Source: JBQTIP01 sp052388025 (lineage in GTDB: Bacteria > Actinomycetota > UBA4738 > HRBIN12). From it: 9,584 nt of DNA. A program made the translations under genes and the position numbers. Location: positions 1 to 9,584 of the forward strand of contig JBQTIP010000302.1 in NCBI GenBank assembly GCA_052388025.1, read 5' to 3'. Position 1 is the stretch's first letter; each line of letters starts with the position of its first letter. The notes below the pieces were generated by a model. The model searched no databases. It was given only the letters and a program-made list of their open reading frames with translations, and had not been told where the DNA came from. Positions 1-5,694 of this stretch are shown here, one piece after another.

Positions 1-21
1 GCTCCACTGAACAGCGTCCGC

Positions 22-959
22 TCAGGCATCGACGCCCACCGCCTCCGGCTTGCCCGCCCCGAGCATCAGGTAAAGGAGCGACATCCTGACGGCGATGCCG
101 TTCGTCACCTGCTCCTCGATGACCGACAGCGGCATGTCGGCCACGTCGGATTCGATCTCCACGCCACGGTTCATCGGCCCCGGGTGCATGATCAGCGTTC
201 CCTCGGGCAGCGCCTTGACCCGCTCGCGGGTGAGGCCGAACAGCCTCGAGTACTCGCGAACGCTGGGGAAGTACTGCTGTCGCTGCCGCTCCCGCTGGAC
301 GCGAAGCATGTAGCAGACGTCGAGCTTCGGCAGTACCCCGTCGATGTCGTAGGAGACCTCAGCGCCCCAGGCGGGAGCCTCGGACGGGATCAGCGTCGGC
401 GGGCCGACCAGGGTTACCTCGGCACCCATCTTCGTCAGTCCGAACGTGAGCGACCGCGCCACCCTCGAGTGCAGCACGTCGCCGATGACGGCCACCCGCA
501 GCCCCTCGATGCGGCCCAGCTTCTCGCGGATCGTGTAGAGGTCCAACAGGGCCTGGGTGGGGTGCTCGTGGGTCCCGTCCCCGGCGTTCAGGACGCTCCC
601 CGATACCCACTTCGTCAGGGCGTGCGGCGAGCCCGACGACGAATGGCGGATCACGATCGCGTCGGCCCCCATGGCCTGAAGCGTGAGCGCCGTGTCCTTC
701 AGGCTCTCGCCCTTGGCCACGGAGGAACCCGACGTGCTGAAGTTGATGACGTCGGCCGAGAGTCGCTTGGCGCGAGCTCGAACGAGATCCGCGTCCGTGT
801 CGAGTTCTCGTAGAAGAGGTTCACCACGGTCCGGCCCCGCAGGGCAGGGACCTTCTTGATCACGCGGGTACCGACCTCGCGAAAGGACTCGGCCGTGTCC
901 AGGATGCGGACGACGTCCTCGGGCGACAGGTCGTTCACCGAAAGCAGGTGCTTGTTCAT
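22..959 (-). pseudogene. pyrB: Aspartate carbamoyltransferase catalytic chain, broken by a single-base frameshift
   Basis: PyrB condenses carbamoyl phosphate and L-aspartate into N-carbamoyl-aspartate, the first committed step of pyrimidine synthesis. The ATG at 959-957 overlaps the pyrR stop as ATGA, and the first 63 codons encode a good N-terminus with the carbamoyl-phosphate motif STRTR (53-57) in ENSTRTRISFE. The frame then fails near 771: GAG CTC GCG is followed by CCA AGC, while the family continuation AKRLSADVINF is read one frame over, so one base (a C on the plus strand) appears to be missing near 770-772. After the shift all hallmarks are present: SSVAKGESLKDT, HPTQ (about 133-136) and HPGPMNRG (about 259-266). 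The repaired protein is 312 residues, normal for ATCase. Active-site residues lie on both sides of the break, so the allele as written would be non-functional. The otherwise intact reading frame and essential pathway make a sequencing or assembly error at least as likely as a true pseudogene. Confidence 0.93.
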
Positions 960-1492
960 CTCGCATCCTCCACGACCACGGCGTCCTCGCCGTCCACCTC
1001 GACGAGGGCCACGCGAACGATCTCGTCCTTTCGGGTCGGAACGTTCTTGCCGACGAAGTCGGCTCGGATCGGCAGATCCCTATGTCCGCGGTCGACCAGC
1101 ACAGCCAGCTGGATCGCGGTGGGCCGGCCGAAGTCGACCAGCGCGTCCATGGCTGCCCGGATGGTCCGCCCCGTGAACAGGACGTCGTCGACCAACACCA
1201 CCGTCCTACCGGTTACGTCGAAGCCGATGCGCGTCTCGTGGACCTCGGGCGCCTCCGCACGCATCCCGATGTCGTCCCGGTAGAAGGTGATGTCGAGCAC
1301 CCCGACCGGGACCTCAGCGCCCTCGATCCGAGCGATCTCGGCGGAGAGCCGGCGTGCCAGATCGTCCCCCCGGGCGGCGATCCCGACCAGGACGACACCT
1401 TCCGCTCCCTTGTTGCGCTCGATGATCTCGTGGGCGACGCGGGTCACGGCCCGACGGATCTCCGCCTCGTCCATGAGACGCGTCGGGGTCAT
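956..1492 (-). CDS. pyrR: PyrR bifunctional pyr operon RNA-binding regulator / uracil phosphoribosyltransferase
   Basis: PyrR binds a hairpin in pyr leader mRNA when UMP is abundant and lowers operon expression; many members also convert uracil and PRPP to UMP. The 178-residue product shows the type I phosphoribosyltransferase fold: a pyrophosphate loop around GIAARGDD (38-44), the flexible region YRDDIGMRAE (71-80) and the PRPP motif VVLVDDVLFTGRT (98-110). RGHRDLPIRADFVGKNVPT (135-153) is typical of PyrR. I chose the ATG at 1492-1490. The longer reading from 1570 would translate the PyrR-binding loop itself and adds a non-homologous N-terminus. No Shine-Dalgarno precedes this ATG; it sits immediately after a terminator-like hairpin and overlaps the stop of a 17-codon leader ORF (TGATG). 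Translation is therefore probably by reinitiation. The stop overlaps the pyrB start by four bases. Confidence 0.96.
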   Translation of the reverse strand: MTPTRLMDEAEIRRAVTRVAHEIIERNKGAEGVVLVGIAARGDDLARRLSAEIARIEGAEVPVGVLDITFYRDDIGMRAEAPEVHETRIGFDVTGRTVVLVDDVLFTGRTIRAAMDALVDFGRPTAIQLAVLVDRGHRDLPIRADFVGKNVPTRKDEIVRVALVEVDGEDAVVVEDAR

Positions 1493-1545
1493 CACGAAGA
1501 AACGCCCGTCCGCCGACGCGGAAGGGCGCTCCGGTTGTGCAGCAT
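1492..1545 (-). CDS. Putative 17-residue pyr leader peptide
   Basis: A short ORF, MLHNRSALPRRRTGVSS, starts with ATG at 1545-1543. It has a strong Shine-Dalgarno, GGGAGG (1557-1552), six bases upstream. It ends at TGA 1494-1492, whose last base is the first base of the pyrR ATG. The SD lies at the 3' flank of the PyrR-binding loop, so bound PyrR could block its translation. The second half runs through a terminator-like hairpin, so translation would also affect that hairpin. Established background: PyrR-dependent translational repression acting on the first ribosome-binding site of the pyr operon is described in Mycobacterium smegmatis. That this ORF is translated is inferred only from the SD, the spacing and the stop/start overlap. 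The arginine run (CGT CGG CGG) may simply reflect GC-rich codons. Confidence 0.6.
   Translation of the reverse strand: MLHNRSALPRRRTGVSS
1497..1528 (-). terminator. Putative attenuator (terminator-like hairpin) directly before pyrR
   Basis: On the minus strand a hairpin spans 1528-1503: CGCCC, a T/C mismatch, TCCGC paired with GCGGA around a small G+T-containing loop, then GGGCG. It is followed at once by TTTCTT (1502-1497). Two GC-rich five-base-pair segments plus a U-rich tail fit a factor-independent terminator. Its 5' arm contains CCCTTCC (1526-1520), an exact complement of GGAAGGG (1561-1555) in the 3' flank of the PyrR loop. An alternative antiterminator pairing is therefore possible. 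It lies inside the leader ORF and ends five bases before the pyrR ATG. The tail is short, so termination efficiency is uncertain. Confidence 0.55.
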
Positions 1546-1554
1546 CAGCCGCCT

Positions 1555-1585
1555 CCCTTCCCGGCCTCACGGGACCGGACTTAAA
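1555..1585 (-). promoter_or_regulatory. PyrR-binding loop in the pyr operon leader
   Basis: Read on the minus strand, the leader contains UUUAA (1585-1581), then GUCCGGUCCC (1580-1571), GUGAGGCCGG (1570-1561) and GAAGGG. This closely matches the conserved PyrR-binding loop (UCC, a GNGAGG loop and a 3' purine-rich NGNAAGG strand). It folds as GG-U-CC / GG-CC around the GUGA loop, on a lower UCCGG/CCGGGA stem with one unpaired purine on the 3' side, as in known PyrR sites. Its position just before pyrR supports autoregulation by UMP-bound PyrR. The 3' strand runs into the Shine-Dalgarno of the leader peptide. Confidence 0.85.
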
Positions 1586-1602
1586 GGGGAAGTTCCCAAC
1601 TC

Positions 1603-1631
1603 ACGATAGACCGTGACAGGACCGGTATCAA
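1603..1631 (-). promoter_or_regulatory. Sigma-70-type promoter of the pyr operon
   Basis: On the minus strand TTGATA (1631-1626; five of six matches to TTGACA) and TATCGT (1608-1603; four of six, fitting the actinobacterial TAnnnT form) are separated by exactly 17 bases. Transcription would start near 1596, giving a leader of about 104 bases that contains the whole PyrR loop and attenuator. The promoter begins 13 bases after the stop of the upstream Asp-box gene, so the pyr operon is probably transcribed independently. A small inverted repeat, GGGAAGTTCCC (1587-1597), covers the predicted start site; its meaning is unknown. Confidence 0.65.
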
Positions 1632-1644
1632 CACGCCGCCGCGG

Positions 1645-2931
1645 TCATTCGCCGCGCGCGTACCAGCTGTCGCCGGGACCGACATAGCTCGGGCCCTCGC
1701 CCCAGGTAACGTGCGTCAGGCCCTCGCCGTCGATCGCCATCTGGCCGTAGTCCCCGTACGGGAACCGGAAGCCTCGCTTGAACTTGTACGGCCCGCCGTC
1801 CGGCCGGTCGGACAGCCGCACCTCCGAGCCCCACGTGAGCCCGCCGTCGGTCGAACGTCGATACCATGTGTTCCACTTCCCTGTCCGGTCGTCCATCCAT
1901 GCCACCCGGACGTCCCCATCGCCGGTCGCCGCGATCATCGGGAACTGCGCGTCGACGCCCTCGGATGCTAGGGAGACGTCGATCGGCTCCGACCAGGTCG
2001 CGCCCTCGTCGTCCGAGTACCGCAGGATCGGCCGCGACGGCCCCTCCGGCACGTCGTTCAGGTTGTAAAAGGCGTACACGCGCCCGGCGTCGTCGGCGGT
2101 GATCGCGTTCCAAGCCGAGAAGAACCCGAACTCGTTGCAGCCGGCGAACGGCGGGCAGGGCCGGAGCTGCTCGGCGATGTCGAGCTCCACCCGCTCCCAC
2201 GACACGCCGCCATCGGTCGACCGGAAGACGACGATCAGCGTGGTTCCCATCGCGTTCTGCTTCTGCGCGATCTGGGACGTCAGGGCGGTGCCGTTCGGAG
2301 TGATCGTCATCCCGCCGGCGAACCAGTACCGCGGGCCGGAGGACATCCTCACCGGGTCCTCCCACGTAACGCCGCCGTCGTGTGACACCGCACCCCAGGC
2401 CGCCCCGTTCGGCTTGCCGTTGTAGCCGACGTAGACGTCCTGCCCGTCCTCCGAGACCTCGATCCACGGCTTGTCACCCCAGTCCTTGCGCGGATGCACG
2501 AGCACGCGATGCGACCACGTCTCCCCGAAGTCGTCGGAGCGCTGGACCGTCACGTTGAAGTTGTTGAGCATCGTCGCGTACACGCGGCCCTGCCCGTCGA
2601 CGGCCAGCACCGGGTCGTTCTGGAAATACTTGAAGCCCGCGCAGCGGCAGATCGTCCTCGGAGCGCTCCACGTCTCGCCGCCATCGTCGGAGACCTTGAG
2701 CACGATCCGGTGCGGCGGACACGTCGGGCACAGGGCCTTGATCCCGTACCGTGTGGTTGCCCAGTACACATGCCCCGCGCCGTCGGCTGCAACCGACGGC
2801 TCCCAGTCGTCGTGCGTCGCAGAGAAGGGCGACTCGCTCGTGAACGAGTCGGAGGCGGGTGCGGCAACCGCCGGCGCGGCGAGCACACTCCAGGCGACGG
2901 CTAGGCCCGCGATGCGCCGATGATGGACCAT
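1645..2931 (-). CDS. Secreted Asp-box (BNR) repeat beta-propeller protein, sialidase-superfamily-like
   Basis: The 428-residue product starts with a signal peptide (MVHHRRIAGLAVAW, hydrophobic to about 24, likely cut near AVAA). The rest is a beta-propeller marked by six Asp-box motifs (S-x-D-x-G-x-x-W): 81-88, 132-139, 183-190, 238-245, 306-313 and 360-367. Asp-boxes occur in sialidases and other glycosidases but also in non-enzymatic propellers. I do not see the N-terminal FRIP/YRIP motif of classical sialidases, so no activity is assigned. Cysteines come in close pairs (CPTC 68-71, CRC 95-97, C259/C265), suggesting disulfides or a metal site outside the cell. I chose the ATG at 2931 because it opens the signal peptide and has AGGA ten bases upstream; the longer reading from 3021 adds a non-hydrophobic leader. 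The gene lies between tatA and pyrR, where related genomes usually have none. The twin arginine (HRRIAGL) only weakly resembles a Tat signal. Confidence 0.85.
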   Translation of the reverse strand: MVHHRRIAGLAVAWSVLAAPAVAAPASDSFTSESPFSATHDDWEPSVAADGAGHVYWATTRYGIKALCPTCPPHRIVLKVSDDGGETWSAPRTICRCAGFKYFQNDPVLAVDGQGRVYATMLNNFNVTVQRSDDFGETWSHRVLVHPRKDWGDKPWIEVSEDGQDVYVGYNGKPNGAAWGAVSHDGGVTWEDPVRMSSGPRYWFAGGMTITPNGTALTSQIAQKQNAMGTTLIVVFRSTDGGVSWERVELDIAEQLRPCPPFAGCNEFGFFSAWNAITADDAGRVYAFYNLNDVPEGPSRPILRYSDDEGATWSEPIDVSLASEGVDAQFPMIAATGDGDVRVAWMDDRTGKWNTWYRRSTDGGLTWGSEVRLSDRPDGGPYKFKRGFRFPYGDYGQMAIDGEGLTHVTWGEGPSYVGPGDSWYARGE

Positions 2932-3039
2932 GCCGCGGGCATCCTGCCATGGTGGCTGCACGGCGAGCAAACCTGCGCGCCCCGGTCCGGTTAGGCGTAC
3001 ACTGGGACCGATTTCGAGCACCGGAAGGCGGTCGACGAC

Positions 3040-3231
3040 ATGAGCTTCGGGCCTGAGTGGATCATCGTTCTAGGTATCCTCGTGCTGCTGTTCGGCGCGA
3101 AGAAGCTCCCCGAGCTCGCGCGCTCGCTCGGCAAGTCATCCAACGAGTTCAAGAAGGGGATGTATGAGGGAGCCTCCGCGGCGGACGACGAGGATACCGC
3201 GGAGCCGAAGGCCGAGAACACGACCGACTAG
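3040..3231 (+). CDS. tatA: TatA/E-type twin-arginine translocase subunit
   Basis: TatA oligomers with TatC move folded proteins across the cytoplasmic membrane. This 63-residue protein has the standard layout: a short N-terminus with E6, a transmembrane helix at about 7-18, the invariant FG hinge (F18-G19), the amphipathic helix AKKLPELARSLGKSSNEFKKG (20-40) and a short acidic tail. The small size points to TatA rather than TatB. GGAAGG lies 11 bases before the ATG. A weak -10 (TACACT, 2998-3003) is present, but I see no convincing -35. It is the only plus-strand gene here; it diverges from the Asp-box gene across about 108 bases and converges on nusB, with both stops in the same CTAG. No tatC is visible in the window. 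Confidence 0.93.
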   Translation: MSFGPEWIIVLGILVLLFGAKKLPELARSLGKSSNEFKKGMYEGASAADDEDTAEPKAENTTD

Positions 3232-3240
3232 GGTCGGTCG
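3221..3240. terminator. Bidirectional hairpin covering the tatA and nusB stop codons
   Basis: A perfect inverted repeat, CGACCGAC-TAGG-GTCGGTCG, forms an eight-base-pair stem with a four-base loop. The CTAG at 3228-3231 supplies TAG to both convergent genes: tatA on plus (3229-3231) and nusB on minus (3230-3228). Neither side has a T tract, so it would be a hairpin-only terminator of the kind often proposed in GC-rich actinobacteria. Its position where the two transcripts meet supports a shared terminator role; termination itself is inferred. Confidence 0.65.
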
Positions 3241-3638
3241 ACCCCCACCACCTCGCGCGCGATCCGGCCCAGGATCCCGTTCACGAACGCGCTCGAGTCC
3301 TCGGTCGAGAGTTCCTTCGCCGCCTCCACCGCCTCGTTGATCGCGACCGAGACCGGCACGTCGCTCCTGTGCAGGAGCTCGAAGCAGGCGAGCCGCAGGA
3401 TGTTCCGGTCCACGGTCGCCATACGCGGAACGGTCCAGCCCTCCGCGCGATCGCCGATCAGCGCGTCGAGCTCCCCCGCGTGGGCCGACGCGCCCTCGAC
3501 CAGCTCTCGGGTGAATCCGGGGATGTCCCTCCCGGAGGCCTCCCACTCGTCCAGGACCGTCCTCGCGTCTGCGCCCGTGACGTCGGCCTGGTAGAGGATG
3601 TCGAGGGCCTGGCGACGGGCGTGCGAGCGCCCCGCCAC
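3228..3638 (-). CDS. nusB: Transcription antitermination factor NusB
   Basis: NusB with NusE (ribosomal protein S10) binds boxA RNA in the rRNA antitermination complex. The 136-residue product has the normal family length and the all-helical NusB pattern: an Arg-rich start (RSHARRQALDILYQAD, about 4-19), then WTVPRMATVDRNILRLACFELLH (about 68-90) and VAINEAVEAAKELSTEDSSAFVNGILGRIARE (about 98-129). The start is GTG at 3638-3636, three bases after the efp TAG, so it is probably translationally coupled. It is the last gene of the aro-efp-nusB operon and ends in the hairpin shared with tatA. Confidence 0.95.
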   Translation of the reverse strand: MAGRSHARRQALDILYQADVTGADARTVLDEWEASGRDIPGFTRELVEGASAHAGELDALIGDRAEGWTVPRMATVDRNILRLACFELLHRSDVPVSVAINEAVEAAKELSTEDSSAFVNGILGRIAREVVGVDRP

Positions 3639-3641
3639 GGC

Positions 3642-4205
3642 CTACTTCACCCGCTCGAGATACTCGCCGCTGCGGGTGTCGACCTTGATCCGCTCGCCCT
3701 CCTCGACGAAGAGCGGCACCTGGACCACGAGCCCGGTCTCGAGGGTGGCCGGCTTCAGGGCGCCGCTCACCCTGTCCCCCTTCACGCCGGGGTCGGTCTT
3801 GGCGACCGCGAGGGCAACGGCCGCGGGAAGCTCGACCGAGATCGGATTGCCCTCGTGCCGGGCAACCATGGCGCTCGCGCCCTCGGTCAGGTAGCTCGAC
3901 GCGTCCCCGATGACGCCGGCCGGCACGGAGTGCTGCTCGTACGAGTCGAGGTCCATGAAGACGAAGCCCTCGCCGTCCCGGTACAGGAACTGCATCTCCC
4001 TGCGCTCCACGATCGCGAGCCCGACCTTCACACCGGCGTTGAACGTCCGCTCGATCACGGCGCCGGTCCTGATGTTCCGGAGCTTCGTCCGCACGAACGC
4101 TCCGCCCTTGCCGGGCTTCACGTGCTGGAACTCGACGACCTGCAAGAGCACGCCGTCGAGCTCCAGCGTCATTCCGTTCTTCAGGTCGTTGGTCGAGACG
4201 CTCAC
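3642..4205 (-). CDS. efp: Translation elongation factor P
   Basis: EF-P enters the ribosome between the P and E sites and relieves stalling at polyproline stretches. The 187-residue product has the three-domain layout: a KOW-like N-terminal domain (about 1-62) and two OB domains (about 65-125 and 130-187), with the C-terminal signature GERIKVDTRSGEYLERVK (170-187). The tip loop is KPGKGGAF with Lys33 at the position that is modified in many bacteria. Many actinobacterial EF-Ps have PGKGP there and work unmodified; this one has Gly instead of the second Pro. The start is GTG at 4205-4203, overlapping the upstream peptidase stop as GTGA. The order aroQ-peptidase-efp is also seen in Bacillus (yqhS-yqhT-efp). 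Confidence 0.97.
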   Translation of the reverse strand: MSVSTNDLKNGMTLELDGVLLQVVEFQHVKPGKGGAFVRTKLRNIRTGAVIERTFNAGVKVGLAIVERREMQFLYRDGEGFVFMDLDSYEQHSVPAGVIGDASSYLTEGASAMVARHEGNPISVELPAAVALAVAKTDPGVKGDRVSGALKPATLETGLVVQVPLFVEEGERIKVDTRSGEYLERVK

Positions 4206-5263
4206 ACCACCACCAGCTCCCGTGTCGAACGAGGGATCACGCGGCAGCCGTCGTCGGTCACCTCGACCATGTCCTCGATCCGAACGCCGCCGAGCCCAGG
4301 GAGGTAGATGCCGGGCTCCACGGTCACGACGGCGCCCGACGGCAGCACGTCGTCGGAGATCGTGCGGAGCGAGGGCCCCTCGTGCACCTCGAGTCCGACC
4401 CCGTGGCCGAGCGAATGGCTGAACGCCTCGCCGCGGCCGGCCTCCTCAATCACCCGGCGCGAGGCCCGGTCGGCCTCCTTCCCGGTGACTCCCGCCCGCA
4501 CGGCGTCGATCCCGGCCTGCTGGGCGCGCCGGACCAGGTCGTGGACCTCGCGCAGCTCGGCAGTCGGCTCCCCGAACGCGACGGTCCGCGTCATGTCCGC
4601 GTGGTAGCCGCCGGTGAGCGCGCCGAAGTCCATCTTCACGACGTCGCCGCGAGAAAGGGGCCGGTCGGTTGGATCGTGATGGGGTTCGGCCGCGTTCTCA
4701 CCGAAGGCCATGATGGTCTCGAACGAGAGCCCGTCCGCGCCGGCCCGCCGCATCGCCGACTCGAGCTCGAGAGCGAGGTCCCGCTCGGTGACTCCCTCGC
4801 GGAGCTTCCCGAGGATCTCGTCGAAGGCCGAGTCGGTCGCTTCCTGCGCCCGGTCGATCAGGCGGAGCTCCTCCTCGTCCTTGATCCAGCGGAGCCGCTC
4901 GACCTCGTCGCCGACCGGGGAGAGCTGGAGGCCTTCTGCCTTGGTGGTGAGCTCCTCGTAGGTCTTGTAGGTGACGCCGGCGGCCTCGAACCCCACCCGG
5001 GTCACGCGGAGCTTCCCGCAGGCTGTGGCGAGCGACTGCGGAAAGTCCGCCGAGTAGATCACCCGCTCGAGGTCGGGGACCTCGTGCCGGGATTGCTCCG
5101 TGTAGCGTCCGTCCGTGAAGAACACGCCCGCGTCGCCGGTCACCACCAACTGCCCGTTCGACCCCGTGAAGCCGGTGAGGTAGCGGGTGTTCGGAAGGCG
5201 CGTGACCACCAGCGCCTCCAGCCCGAGATCGGGCAGGCGCTCGGCGAGACGATCCCTCCTCAG
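4202..5263 (-). CDS. M24 family metallopeptidase (Xaa-Pro aminopeptidase/dipeptidase, YqhT type) with probable CTG start
   Basis: This is probably a cytosolic Xaa-Pro peptidase. A short creatinase-like N-terminal domain (about 1-120, with LPNTRYLTGFTGSNG near 23-37) precedes a pita-bread catalytic domain. The five dimetal ligands are visible: D212 (KMDFG), D223 (HADMTRT), H287 (SLGHGVGLEVHEGP), E316 (VTVEPGIYLP) and E330 (RIEDMVEV). A fitting start is CTG at 5263-5261: it overlaps the aroQ stop as CTGA, mirrors the four-base overlaps of its neighbours, and gives 353 residues, the length of Bacillus YqhT. The nearest upstream in-frame ATG (5338) would extend about 25 codons into aroQ with unrelated sequence. 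The next in-frame GTG downstream would delete conserved N-terminal sequence. CTG is rare as a start, so mutation or sequencing error of GTG/ATG remains possible. The function call is solid; the start is not. Confidence 0.92.
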   Translation of the reverse strand: MRRDRLAERLPDLGLEALVVTRLPNTRYLTGFTGSNGQLVVTGDAGVFFTDGRYTEQSRHEVPDLERVIYSADFPQSLATACGKLRVTRVGFEAAGVTYKTYEELTTKAEGLQLSPVGDEVERLRWIKDEEELRLIDRAQEATDSAFDEILGKLREGVTERDLALELESAMRRAGADGLSFETIMAFGENAAEPHHDPTDRPLSRGDVVKMDFGALTGGYHADMTRTVAFGEPTAELREVHDLVRRAQQAGIDAVRAGVTGKEADRASRRVIEEAGRGEAFSHSLGHGVGLEVHEGPSLRTISDDVLPSGAVVTVEPGIYLPGLGGVRIEDMVEVTDDGCRVIPRSTRELVVV

Positions 5264-5694
5264 CTGATGATCCAGGGCAGGGCCTCCAGCGCGAGATGAT
5301 AGCCACCGGCCCCGAGGCCGGCGATCGTCGCGCGACATACGGGCGAGATCACCGAGCGCCGCCGGAACTCCTCGCGCGCGTAGATGTTGGTCATGTGGAC
5401 CTCGATCACCGGCGGCTCGCACGCCTCCACCGCGTCGCGGAGAGCGTACGAGTAGTGGGTGAGCGCTCCGGGGTTCACGACGACGGCGCCGAACCCCTCG
5501 CCGGCGGCACCGAGAAGCCAGCCGACCAGGTCGCCCTCGTGGTCGGACTGCCGCCAGGCGACCTCGTGGCCGAGCGTGCGGCCGCGCCCCTCGACCTCGC
5601 CCATTAGCTCCGGGAGGGTCGCGCTGCCGTACCGCTCTGGATCCCGAGTCCCGAGCGCCCCCAGGCTGGGGCCGAAGAGGAACAAGACCTTCAT
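5260..5694 (-). CDS. aroQ: Type II 3-dehydroquinate dehydratase
   Basis: AroQ dehydrates 3-dehydroquinate to 3-dehydroshikimate, following AroB in the pathway. The 144-residue length is normal for this dodecameric family. Kept motifs are the lid LGTRDPERYG with R17 and catalytic Y22, RQSDHEG (48-54), VVNPGALTHYS with N74 and H80, IEVHMTN with H100, and AREEFRRRS (106-114). The usual N-terminal NGPNLNLLG is here FGPSLGALG: the conserved Asn of GPN is Ser10, and the preceding Asn is Phe7. The catalytic Tyr and His remain, so activity is likely but the pocket is unusual. The ATG at 5694 overlaps the aroB stop as ATGA; its TGA overlaps the proposed CTG start of the peptidase. Confidence 0.94.
   Translation of the reverse strand: MKVLFLFGPSLGALGTRDPERYGSATLPELMGEVEGRGRTLGHEVAWRQSDHEGDLVGWLLGAAGEGFGAVVVNPGALTHYSYALRDAVEACEPPVIEVHMTNIYAREEFRRRSVISPVCRATIAGLGAGGYHLALEALPWIIS

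Noticed and set aside
1..21. Start of pyrC after pyrB
   Set aside because: Gene order suggests it, but 21 bases hold no identifiable start or coding signal.
768..774. Programmed ribosomal frameshift in pyrB
   Set aside because: No slippery heptamer, downstream pseudoknot or conserved precedent in ATCase is visible; an indel is simpler.
184..813. Long plus-strand open frames opposite pyrB, efp, the peptidase and aroC
   Set aside because: In very GC-rich DNA the antisense of a real gene is often open. These are Arg/Pro/Ala-rich, have no family motifs and sit fully over well-supported genes.
1493..1570. Longer PyrR starting at 1570 (GTG)
   Set aside because: This start lies inside the PyrR-binding loop and translates regulatory RNA; the added residues have no PyrR similarity.
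2932..3039. Defined divergent promoters for tatA and the Asp-box gene
   Set aside because: Only a weak TACACT (2998-3003) is seen for tatA and nothing convincing on the other strand, so no promoter feature is claimed.
3040..3221. Minus-strand open frame opposite tatA
   Set aside because: It mirrors tatA, which has a clear TatA motif series, and lacks its own signals.
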